From the NCBI GenBank assembly GCA_017546885.1, contig JAFYRQ010000058.1:1-20672 (forward strand): DNA of 20,672 nucleotides. Direction: 5' to 3'. Positions within the stretch are counted from its first letter, which is position 1; the number at the start of each line of letters is the position of its first letter. The position numbers and the translations under genes are program-made. Below, piece by piece: positions 7,412 to 14,333 of the stretch. The stretch is from Alphaproteobacteria bacterium. GTDB lineage: Bacteria; Pseudomonadota; Alphaproteobacteria; RF32; CAG-239. Below the pieces are notes generated by a model, which was given only the letters and a program-made list of their open reading frames with translations, searched no databases and was not told the origin of the DNA.

Positions 7412-8302
7412 ATGTCTGATTTATGGTGGGTATTAGCTTTATTTAGCGGAGTATTGATGGCGGGCATGATATATGCCAACCAAATATTTAAAATGCCGTC
7501 ATCATTAATGATGACATATAGAGGAGTTGTTCAGGGATTAATCCTGTTGCCGTTTATTCCGTTTTTTGCAATACCGAGCAACCCTTTGTTTTGGCTTTTT
7601 GTAATTATTCAAGGATTAATGGTTGCATATAATGATAAAAAAACATTTTTATGCTCCCGTAAATATGGGGGAGAAATAACCGCCTCAATCAAGCCTTATT
7701 CTGTGGTAATGACCTTTGTTTTTTGGTTGATTATAAAACCTATGCAATTATTGCAGATGTTTGATACTCCGATTCGCTCATTGGGGATTATGGCTTGTAT
7801 TATCGCTTCGGCTTATTCTTTGAGATTAATAAATAAAAGTAAAATCAGCAAAGAGGCTTTTTTTGAGTTGCTTCCGGCTTTGCTTTTGTCTGTTTTGATA
7901 GATGCAAATAATAAAATTACCACGACTTACGGGGCTTCAACAGATTTAATTTCTGCTATTTTTTACTATTGTATGATGACGGCTTTCTTCTCCGGATTGC
8001 CTAATCTTATTTCTTTTGTTCGCAAAAATGACTGGCGAGAAATATTTGGTCGCAAGTATATTATAGGTGGTCTAGTTGTTATATTCTTCAGCATAACATC
8101 CAATATATTCAAAAATTCCGCAATGTATTATGCTGAAAATCCGGCTTATGTCGGAGCTGTTATTGCCATGTATCCGATATGGATTATTATATGGAATATA
8201 TTTTATTACAAATTTAGAAAAAGTGAGCAGTATCCCCGTTGCAATTTTGTCGGTATTGGTATATTGTTAGCTTCCGTAATTTTATTGATATTGTTGCAGT
8301 AG
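7412..8302 (+). CDS. EamA/DMT-superfamily-like membrane transporter, substrate unknown
   Basis: This 296-residue, very hydrophobic protein has roughly ten predicted membrane helices in two sets, and a final helix rich in Leu, Ile and Val. Size and layout fit the drug/metabolite transporter (EamA) superfamily, whose members move amino acids, nucleotides and other metabolites. I see no residue pattern that names a substrate. It begins eight bases after the sufS stop with an AGGA binding site, and ends six bases before sufT, so it is embedded in the SUF operon. Transport of cysteine or a thiol would make sense there, but that is only a guess from position. Confidence 0.7.
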   Translation: MSDLWWVLALFSGVLMAGMIYANQIFKMPSSLMMTYRGVVQGLILLPFIPFFAIPSNPLFWLFVIIQGLMVAYNDKKTFLCSRKYGGEITASIKPYSVVMTFVFWLIIKPMQLLQMFDTPIRSLGIMACIIASAYSLRLINKSKISKEAFFELLPALLLSVLIDANNKITTTYGASTDLISAIFYYCMMTAFFSGLPNLISFVRKNDWREIFGRKYIIGGLVVIFFSITSNIFKNSAMYYAENPAYVGAVIAMYPIWIIIWNIFYYKFRKSEQYPRCNFVGIGILLASVILLILLQ

Positions 8303-8308
8303 GTAAAA

Positions 8309-8731
8309 ATGAGCGAAGAAAAAGATATGACAGATGCTGAGGCAGGATTGTTGCAAGCTATGGCTTCTCAAGTTCCCGTTGACGATTTTTCGGTAAGCGA
8401 AGGCGAACCTTTGGAAAATCCGGAGAACAAAGCTACTCGTGAACAGCTGATAGAAGCATTGAGAACGGTTTGTGACCCTGAAATTATGATAAATATATAT
8501 GATTTAGGGCTCGTTTACGATATTCGCCAATATGAAAGCGGTAACGTTGATGTTGATATGACATTAACTGCTCCGACTTGCCCCGTTGCCGGAATTTTGC
8601 CCGGACAGGCCGCTGCTGCTCTTGCTGCTCTTGATGGTGTAGGTATTGCAAAAGTTACACTGGTGTGGGAACCGGCATGGACCCCCGAACGTTTAACCGA
8701 AGAAGCAAAAGCTATTTTAGAAATGTTCTAA
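8309..8731 (+). CDS. sufT: SufT, MIP18/DUF59-family Fe-S maturation protein
   Basis: SufT proteins assist maturation of Fe-S proteins when demand is high. They belong to the MIP18 (DUF59/PaaD) family. The 140-residue product has an acidic N-terminal extension of about 40 residues, then the domain with the hallmark DPEIMINIYDLGLVYDI and MTLTAPTCPVAGILPG, whose Cys is the conserved family cysteine, ending with WEPAWTPERLTEEAK. This is the usual form found at the end of alphaproteobacterial suf operons. The gene lies six bases after the EamA-like gene. Its stop overlaps by two bases the stop of the convergent M20 gene, so no terminator fits between the two transcripts. Confidence 0.94.
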   Translation: MSEEKDMTDAEAGLLQAMASQVPVDDFSVSEGEPLENPENKATREQLIEALRTVCDPEIMINIYDLGLVYDIRQYESGNVDVDMTLTAPTCPVAGILPGQAAAALAALDGVGIAKVTLVWEPAWTPERLTEEAKAILEMF

Positions 8732-9819
8732 AGCAAACTGTCAATAAATGCTTTTTGAATATCCCTTAATGCAAATATAGAATCAATCTCGGCATATTCG
8801 TTATCACCGTGTAGATCTTTGCCGTTAATGCTGTGCATTATAATAACGGCATCTTTATCGGCAAACATTCTGGAATCTGTTGCACCGCATGAAGTTGATA
8901 TTTCTATTTGGGTATCGATAACTTTTTCGGCGACAGATAAATATTGTTTTATATAAGGATTATCCGCATTCATATAAACACCGCAACTTGAGAGTAATAT
9001 TTCATATACACAACCATTTTTTAAGGTAGCAGTTTCTAAAATCTCTCTCAATTTTTCAAGAGGAGTTGCTTCCGTGAGACGAAAATTAACTCTGGCAACG
9101 GCTTCTGCCGGAACAACATTATATGTTGTAGGAGAGTTTACGGCTGTAACAACCATAGTATCTACCCAAGTGTTTTGTGGAGGATTTTCTTTTTCAAAAC
9201 GAGGGAAATATTGTTCCAATTCATTTATACAATTTATTAAATTGTTAACGGCATTAACTCCATTCCAAGGTTGAGAACTGTGAGCGTTTTCTCCCTTTGC
9301 GGTTATTGATATGCTGACCGGATGTTTATATTTTTCGGTAAGGTGTGTTAAATCTCCGGAATCGGTATCTAATACAATTTTTGCATTTATTTTATTTTCT
9401 TTTTGTAAAGCTTTCATTCCGCCTGAACTTGTTTCTTCATCAGAAGTAATCAAAACTCCGAATTTAATATTTTTTCCTAAGGTATAGAGCAGAGTTTCTA
9501 AACACACGGCAACCGAAGCTTTCATATCTAATCCGCCACGACCATATATTTTGTTATCTTCGATTCGCGGATTAAACATATTATCTTTTGCCGGTACGAC
9601 ATCAATATGTCCGATTGTAATGACGTCAAAATCAAATCCGTCACAATTAGTGAGTAACATTACCGGAGAAGCATTTTCAAAATCATATCTGTGAACAACA
9701 ACGCCTTGCTTTACATATAATTTTTCGATTAAATCAAACACCATGTTTATTTCCGTTAAATTACCGGAAATACTTTTAATTTTCATCATTTCGATAATGT
9801 TTTTAATAAGACTTTCCAT
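8728..9819 (-). CDS. M20-family metallopeptidase (ArgE/DapE/CPG2-like)
   Basis: M20 enzymes use two zinc ions to hydrolyse N-acyl amino acids or small peptides in the cytoplasm. The 363-residue product has the metal-site motifs in order: GHIDVVP (His71, Asp73), GRGGLDMK (Asp98), DEE at 127-129 with the catalytic Glu, Asp153 in place of the usual Asp/Glu ligand, and His337 in DLHGDNE. The dimerisation domain begins at about residue 165 and includes the conserved GENAHSSQPWNGVNA. Which substrate it uses (acetylornithine, succinyl-diaminopimelate, a dipeptide) cannot be read from these motifs. The ATG lies inside the end of the GNAT gene, a 17-base overlap, so the two are co-translated. Confidence 0.87.
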   Translation of the reverse strand: MESLIKNIIEMMKIKSISGNLTEINMVFDLIEKLYVKQGVVVHRYDFENASPVMLLTNCDGFDFDVITIGHIDVVPAKDNMFNPRIEDNKIYGRGGLDMKASVAVCLETLLYTLGKNIKFGVLITSDEETSSGGMKALQKENKINAKIVLDTDSGDLTHLTEKYKHPVSISITAKGENAHSSQPWNGVNAVNNLINCINELEQYFPRFEKENPPQNTWVDTMVVTAVNSPTTYNVVPAEAVARVNFRLTEATPLEKLREILETATLKNGCVYEILLSSCGVYMNADNPYIKQYLSVAEKVIDTQIEISTSCGATDSRMFADKDAVIIMHSINGKDLHGDNEYAEIDSIFALRDIQKAFIDSLL

Positions 9820-10528
9820 TTTTTTGTTGTACCATGGTTATGTAAGTTTTACTTAATTGTTTTTCTCTCATACAGTTAATTGCATTGTCAATGGTTGTAT
9901 GCGCAATGGCAACATCACTGATGCAGAAAGTTGTTTTGCCGTTTTTCTTTATTATGTGGTCAAAATCTTGAGTTTTTGCAAAAGCTCTAAATCCGATTCC
10001 TCGATAAAATTTTTCAGCATTCTCGTTATGAGCATTATATTCGATTATTAAACTTTCATACCCTTGTTTTTTCAATTCGGGAATAGTTTTGCTTAATAAA
10101 TAAGTACCTAATCCGCAACGTTGAATTTGCGGGTCTAAATAAATTTGATTTACTATTAATGTTTTATTGTTTAACGGAACATCTCTTTCAAAATTTACTT
10201 TTCTGTACCATGCAAATTCAAATCCGTCCAACATACCTTTTTCTAAGTCTCGACTTTGACCGTTTACCGGATTGGTATAATATTCCGGAATTGCCGAATA
10301 TCTTACAAAACCGCAAGGTTTGTCATCTATGTTGAGTACGGCAACAACAGAGTCTTTATCTTCCGCCATTTTCCATAATTTTTTTAAGAAATACCCCCTG
10401 GTATACAATGCCATTTCTTCAGGGCTTTTATAGCCTTGTGACAATTTGTTGTATGAACGTTGATATGCCTCAGCCAAAGGTAAAATTTGACTGAGTTTTT
10501 TTTCTAAACAGCGAATAGATACTTTCAT
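9803..10528 (-). CDS. GNAT-family N-acetyltransferase
   Basis: The 241-residue product has a GNAT fold: a beta strand ending VNQIYLDP followed by the acetyl-CoA pyrophosphate-binding loop QRCGLG (136-141), then YESLIIEYNAHNENAEKFYRGIGF, the conserved motif B region. About 40 extra residues follow the core. The acceptor is unknown. I start at the ATG at 10528, with GAAG upstream. A TTG reading further upstream at 10597 would lie within the promoter described next and is rejected. The downstream partner is the M20 deacylase/peptidase, and acetyltransferase with M20 enzyme is a combination that could act on the same amino compound, though this is inference. Confidence 0.85.
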   Translation of the reverse strand: MKVSIRCLEKKLSQILPLAEAYQRSYNKLSQGYKSPEEMALYTRGYFLKKLWKMAEDKDSVVAVLNIDDKPCGFVRYSAIPEYYTNPVNGQSRDLEKGMLDGFEFAWYRKVNFERDVPLNNKTLIVNQIYLDPQIQRCGLGTYLLSKTIPELKKQGYESLIIEYNAHNENAEKFYRGIGFRAFAKTQDFDHIIKKNGKTTFCISDVAIAHTTIDNAINCMREKQLSKTYITMVQQKNGKSY

Positions 10529-10568
10529 TTTATATACTTCTGTAAAAACATTAATAAAAACAAAGTGT

Positions 10569-10597
10569 AGTATATATTTTGGTGCAAAATGAGTCAA
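10569..10597 (-). promoter_or_regulatory. Promoter of the GNAT-M20 operon
   Basis: On the minus strand TTGACT (plus 10592-10597) is followed after exactly 17 bases by TATACT (plus 10569-10574), a close match to the sigma70 consensus. Transcription would begin near 10562 and give a leader of about 34 bases before the GNAT ATG at 10528, which supports that start choice. Confidence 0.7.
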
Positions 10598-10618
10598 ATA
10601 TTTTAATAAAACAATAGA

Positions 10619-10659
10619 CCTTTATTTATATTAATGGTAAGAGTAATAAAAAATAAAGG
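10619..10659 (+). promoter_or_regulatory. Hairpin over the sufE ribosome binding site
   Basis: CCTTTATTT (10619-10627) is the exact reverse complement of AAATAAAGG (10651-10659). Inside it, TATTA (10629-10633) pairs with TAATA (10644-10648), with a ten-base loop. The right arm contains most of the AAAGGGA ribosome binding site ahead of the sufE ATG at 10668. It could be a translational or temperature switch, or chance pairing in AT-rich DNA. Confidence 0.4.
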
Positions 10660-10667
10660 GATATAAA

Positions 10668-11066
10668 ATGCAAATAGAAGAATTGATTGAAAATTTTGAA
10701 ATTTTAGAAGATTGGGAAGATAAATATCGCTATCTTATTGATTTAGGAAATAAGCTAAACTCTCTTGATGAAAAATATAAAACAGAAGAATGGAAAGTTG
10801 TCGGTTGTCAATCACAGGTTTGGTTGGTTCCTCACATGACCGATAAAAATGATATTTATTTTGACGGAGACAGTGATGCAGCCATTGTTAAAGGACTGAT
10901 TTATGTCGTTTTAAGTATTTTTAATCATCATCCCCAAAGTCAAATTAAAGATATTGAAGTTGAAGATATTTTTGCTAAAATGGGACTGGAGGAACACTTG
11001 TCTCCCAGCCGTCGTAACGGATTAAATGCGATGGTTGAAAAAATTAAGTTTTATGCGCAAAATTAA
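10668..11066 (+). CDS. sufE: SufE, sulfur acceptor for SufS
   Basis: SufE takes the persulfide sulfur from the SufS active-site cysteine and hands it to SufB. The 132-residue product has the usual helical N terminus and the acceptor Cys47 in VVGCQSQVW, matching E. coli Cys51. The C-terminal part, with LSPSRRNGLNAM, is also typical. The gene starts a new plus-strand transcript, separated from sufT by the two minus-strand genes, and is followed after 15 bases by the succinyl-CoA synthetase-like pair. The ribosome binding site AAAGGGA lies about six bases before the ATG and can pair with an upstream sequence. Confidence 0.96.
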   Translation: MQIEELIENFEILEDWEDKYRYLIDLGNKLNSLDEKYKTEEWKVVGCQSQVWLVPHMTDKNDIYFDGDSDAAIVKGLIYVVLSIFNHHPQSQIKDIEVEDIFAKMGLEEHLSPSRRNGLNAMVEKIKFYAQN

Positions 11067-11081
11067 CTTAAGAGAAAATAT

Positions 11082-12281
11082 ATGGATATTCATGAGTATC
11101 AGGCAAAAAAGATTTTAAGTTCAAACGGAATAAAAATTCCGAAAGGGCAAATTGCCTATACTCCGCAAGAAGCCCGTAAAGTTGCAAAAGAAGTTTCTGC
11201 CCGTGGCCCGTGGGTGCTAAAAGCTCAGATTCATTCGGGAGCCAGAAGATTAGGGCGCTTTATTGAGCCTAAAGCCGGCAAAAATGGAGGTATCAGAATA
11301 GTCGAAAGCTTAAGAGATGTGTATTCTAATGCCGAAGAAATGTTAGGAGCAACTTTGGTAACCACTCAAACCTCTGCCAAAGGAAAACTGGTCAGCAGAA
11401 TATATGTTGAGAATTTTTGTAAAGTAAATCATACTTTTTATGTCGGTATGGCAATAGATAGAACAAACTCGTCGATTGTGCTTTTGGCTGCTAATACAAA
11501 AGACAAAGATATTGCCGAGATTGTGGCAAATCATCCTGATAAAATATTGCGTATTCCTATTGATTTGAACGGTCCGACACATGCTCAAACAGGTCAGATA
11601 ATGAGTTTTTTAAAACTTCAAAATAAGAGTGCAGAAAGTTTTCATAAGTTTATAAGAGGAATATTTAAGACTTTTGTATCTAATGATGCTTTGATGATTG
11701 AAATAAATCCGGCCGGAGTATTAAAAAATAACGAAATTATAGCACTGGATGCCAAAATCAGAGTTGACAACCGAGGTTTGTCACGTCATCCGGAATTAGA
11801 ACGTTTGAAAGATGATTATGAAATAGAGGAGAGAGAGTTAAAAGCTTCGAAATACGGCTTTGCATATAGTGAATATGAAGGAAATATCGGTTGCATAGTA
11901 AACGGTTCCGGACTTGCTCTGGCTATGGTTGACACTCTAAAACAGGGGAATAATGCAATAGCCTGTTCCTTAAATGTTAAGGGAAGTGTAGATAGAGATA
12001 AAATTGCTTCGGGAATAAAGCTTATTGCGACAAATCCTAAAGTTGAAGGTATAATAATCTATATCTTGGGCGGTTTTTTGCGATGTGACTTAATTGCTGA
12101 CGGAATTATTGATGCAGCAGCCGAAGTAGGAATGAATATTCCGTTGGTGGTACGTTTTGAAGGAACTAACCGAGATGATGCCGTAAATATTCTTGAACAG
12201 GCAAAGCTTCCGCTGATTATGGCCGATAATATGGAAGATGCCGTTTCAAAAATTATAAAAGCGGTGGAGGAAAGTGAATAA
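11082..12281 (+). CDS. Succinyl-CoA synthetase beta subunit-like protein with altered nucleotide loop
   Basis: The 399-residue protein has the length and order of SucC: an ATP-grasp domain (about 1-240) and a C-terminal CoA-ligase domain. Kept residues include Lys47 in VLKAQIH, Asn209 in MIEINP, Asp223 in ALDAK (magnesium site) and Asn274 in IVNGSG. Other signatures are changed. The canonical HAGGRGKAGG loop reads HSGARRLGRF (51-60), the LDVGGGAT loop reads LNVKGSV (297-303), and FGGIVRCD reads LGGFLRCD. True SucC makes succinyl-CoA or, in reverse, ATP in the TCA cycle. This protein is likely a divergent paralogue whose reaction may differ or be lost. It overlaps the alpha-like gene by a TAATG junction, so the subunits are still co-produced. 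Confidence 0.85.
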   Translation: MDIHEYQAKKILSSNGIKIPKGQIAYTPQEARKVAKEVSARGPWVLKAQIHSGARRLGRFIEPKAGKNGGIRIVESLRDVYSNAEEMLGATLVTTQTSAKGKLVSRIYVENFCKVNHTFYVGMAIDRTNSSIVLLAANTKDKDIAEIVANHPDKILRIPIDLNGPTHAQTGQIMSFLKLQNKSAESFHKFIRGIFKTFVSNDALMIEINPAGVLKNNEIIALDAKIRVDNRGLSRHPELERLKDDYEIEERELKASKYGFAYSEYEGNIGCIVNGSGLALAMVDTLKQGNNAIACSLNVKGSVDRDKIASGIKLIATNPKVEGIIIYILGGFLRCDLIADGIIDAAAEVGMNIPLVVRFEGTNRDDAVNILEQAKLPLIMADNMEDAVSKIIKAVEESE

Positions 12282-13153
12282 TGTCAATTCTTGCCGATAA
12301 AAATACAAAAGTCCTTGTTCAAGGTATTACGGGAACGCAAGCTTCTTTCCACGTTAGACGTTCAATAGATTACGGAACAAATGTTGTTGCCGGTGTTACC
12401 CCCGGAAAGGGCGGAATAATCCATTTGGGAGTCCCTGTTTTTGATAATGTAAAAGAGGCGGTTGCTGCTACGGGAGCAGATGCCACGGTTTTATTTGTTC
12501 CTGCTCGTTCGGTAAAGTCGGCAGTAAGAGAATCTGTTGAAGCCGGATTAAAGCTTATTGTATGTATTTCGGATAGCGTTCCGGTCAAAGATATGTTAGA
12601 GGTCAAAAACATACTAAAGGGTAGTGATATAAAGTTTGTCGGTCCAAATACTCCCGGAATAATAACTCCTGATGAGGCCAGATTAGGCATATCCCCCGAA
12701 AACATCCATAATAAAGGAAGAATTGGTGTTGTTTCTCGTTCTTCCACTTTGACCTATGAGGCTGTTCTTGAAATTCATCGTGCCGGAGAGGGACAATCAA
12801 CCGTTGTCGGTATCGGTGATGATATGGTTATCGGTATAAATTTCATTGATGTCTTAAAACTGTTTCATGAAGATGAAAATACGGATGCTATCGTCATGGT
12901 CGGACAAATGGGCGGAATGTTTGAAGAACAGGGAGCCGAATGGTATGCACAACAAAAAAACAAAAAGCCGATTATAAGTTTTATCGCCGGAAATAATCTC
13001 ACTTTTCGACGTCATGTAGGTTATGCCGGAGATATTATCACTCGAGGCAGAATTACGGCAGAGGGGAAAAGGAAAACTATGACCGATGCCGGAATAATTC
13101 TTGTTGATAATATTAATCAAATCCATGAAGAATTGAAGAATATACTCAAATAA
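12281..13153 (+). CDS. Succinyl-CoA synthetase alpha subunit-like protein lacking the phosphohistidine
   Basis: The 290-residue protein aligns with SucD end to end: MSILADKNTKVLVQGITG at the CoA-binding Rossmann domain, VTPGKGG, then the ligase domain with SRSSTLTYEAV. The His that carries the phosphate in every active family member (E. coli His246, in GHAGA) is Tyr248 in VGYAGD here. The catalytic Glu of IGEIGG is Gln209 in VGQMGG, Cys of PNCPG is Thr124, and GIGGDP reads GIGDDM. His143, in the IHKPGK region, is kept. CoA may still bind, but the normal phosphotransfer route looks impossible. A His at 245 is three residues before the tyrosine and might compensate. The gene is coupled by TAATG to both neighbours. 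I leave the symbol blank because sucD activity is doubtful. Confidence 0.87.
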   Translation: MSILADKNTKVLVQGITGTQASFHVRRSIDYGTNVVAGVTPGKGGIIHLGVPVFDNVKEAVAATGADATVLFVPARSVKSAVRESVEAGLKLIVCISDSVPVKDMLEVKNILKGSDIKFVGPNTPGIITPDEARLGISPENIHNKGRIGVVSRSSTLTYEAVLEIHRAGEGQSTVVGIGDDMVIGINFIDVLKLFHEDENTDAIVMVGQMGGMFEEQGAEWYAQQKNKKPIISFIAGNNLTFRRHVGYAGDIITRGRITAEGKRKTMTDAGIILVDNINQIHEELKNILK

Positions 13154-13878
13154 TGCTCTTTGAAATATTTGAAAATTTGCTTAATTTCATTTTTCCGCGT
13201 CGTTGTCTGAAATGCGGAAAGGTTTTGTTTGAAGACGGATACTTATGTGATAAGTGTGTAGAAGAAATAAATTTTATTACCCCTCCTTATTGTTACAAAT
13301 GTGGTCATCCCATAAATGAATTAACAGCGGACGGAAAAATGTTATGTGCTGTTTGTGCAGGAAAGAAAAGACATTTTTTCAGAACAATGCGGTCTGCAGT
13401 TGTTTATGACAACAGTGATAAAAATTTAATTTTAGGGTTCAAGTTTTTTGATAAAACGGAAAATGCCACACTTTTGGCGGCAATGCTCAAAATTGCGGGA
13501 AAAGACATTTTTTCGCAAGGAGCAGATGTTTTAATTCCTGTTCCTTTGCACTATTCACGTTTAATAAAACGCAAATATAATCAATCTGTGTTGTTAGCGG
13601 ATAAATTAAGCAAAATGATTGATATTCCGGTTGACCGATTCTCTTTAGTGAGACATAAGAAAACCCGTCCGCAAGTGGAATTTTCCGGTCGCCAACGGGT
13701 TAATAATGTCAAAAATGCTTTTAGTGTGAAACATCCGGAAAACATCAAAGGTAAGAGAATAATCCTCATCGATGATGTTCTAACCACCGGGTCCACAATA
13801 AAAGAATGTGCTTCCGTATTGAAAAAAGCCGGAGCAAAATCCGTAGATGTTTTAACGATAGCCAGAACTACGGATTAG
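13153..13878 (+). CDS. comF: ComF-family phosphoribosyltransferase-like protein
   Basis: ComF proteins link DNA uptake and recombination in naturally competent bacteria and are widespread elsewhere. The 241-residue product has two CxxC pairs near the N terminus (Cys18/21 and 32/35) plus a second set (47/50 and 65/68), which form the zinc-ribbon part. The phosphoribosyltransferase domain follows with the PRPP-binding motif IILIDDVLTTGST (203-215) and the preceding KTRPQVEFSGRQRVNNVKNAF stretch typical of the family. It starts in a TAATG overlap with the alpha-like synthetase gene, and its stop overlaps the end of the convergent rubredoxin gene by three bases. Confidence 0.93.
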   Translation: MLFEIFENLLNFIFPRRCLKCGKVLFEDGYLCDKCVEEINFITPPYCYKCGHPINELTADGKMLCAVCAGKKRHFFRTMRSAVVYDNSDKNLILGFKFFDKTENATLLAAMLKIAGKDIFSQGADVLIPVPLHYSRLIKRKYNQSVLLADKLSKMIDIPVDRFSLVRHKKTRPQVEFSGRQRVNNVKNAFSVKHPENIKGKRIILIDDVLTTGSTIKECASVLKKAGAKSVDVLTIARTTD

Positions 13879-14009
13879 TTTTGTTCGAAAAAGTCTTTTC
13901 CTACACCACATACGGGGCATACCCAATCTTCAGGTAATTCTTCAAATGGTGTTTCTTCATCATAAATATATCCGCAAACAGTGCATACCCATTGTTTATC
14001 ATCACTCAT
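13875..14009 (-). CDS. Short-loop rubredoxin
   Basis: Rubredoxins are small electron carriers with one iron held by four cysteines. The 44-residue product has both knuckles, CTVCGYIYD (Cys9/12) and WVCPVCGVGKDFF (Cys31/34). The segment between them is about 11 residues shorter than in ordinary rubredoxins, which have 29 residues between Cys9 and Cys39 compared with 18 here. The proline-rich loop (PDNGVPPGT in the usual form) is gone. Desulfovibrio desulfuricans rubredoxin has a related but smaller deletion, so the fold can tolerate it. The start at 14009 has a strong GAGGAG binding site. A longer upstream reading lacks one. No partner reductase or rubrerythrin is nearby. Confidence 0.9.
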   Translation of the reverse strand: MSDDKQWVCTVCGYIYDEETPFEELPEDWVCPVCGVGKDFFEQN

Positions 14010-14065
14010 AGTTTTTCTCCTCAATATAATAAGTTTATCATAATATAAACACGCTGTTTCAAATT

Positions 14066-14275
14066 TCAATAATGCGGAGGACGAGTTTCTTCACTAAGCG
14101 GCTTCACCGTATCTTCTTTTAAGGCCTCAAAAAGAATTTTATTCTGCTTACGCAAAATATCAATGAGTTTCCCTTGCTCAATTACTACCGAATTAAGCTC
14201 ATCGAGCATTTTTTCCTGATTTGCCAAATTGATTTCGATATCAATAAAGCGCTGTTCTAAAATTTTGTCTTCCAT
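14066..14275 (-). CDS. slyX: SlyX-family protein
   Basis: This 69-residue, highly charged protein is a predicted coiled coil: heptad-like repeats run through residues 5-50. It ends with the SlyX hallmark RPPHY, as in E. coli SlyX, whose last residues are PPPHY. SlyX function is unknown; it was named from a link to the slyD gene region. It precedes the rubredoxin gene by 56 bases on the same strand, possibly as one transcript, and is divergent from the amidohydrolase gene. I see no clear Shine-Dalgarno site before the ATG. Confidence 0.88.
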   Translation of the reverse strand: MEDKILEQRFIDIEINLANQEKMLDELNSVVIEQGKLIDILRKQNKILFEALKEDTVKPLSEETRPPHY

Positions 14276-14333
14276 ATTTATTCAATCTGTTTTAAGTTAG
14301 TTCATAACTCATAGCATAAATTAGGAAAAAAAG

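Noticed and set aside
8700..8760. Terminator between the convergent sufT and M20 genes
   Set aside because: The stop codons overlap and no stem followed by a T run is present on either strand.
10529..10597. Upstream TTG start extending the GNAT protein by 23 residues
   Set aside because: It overlaps the -35 of a good promoter and has no binding site; the ATG at 10528 fits the predicted transcript.
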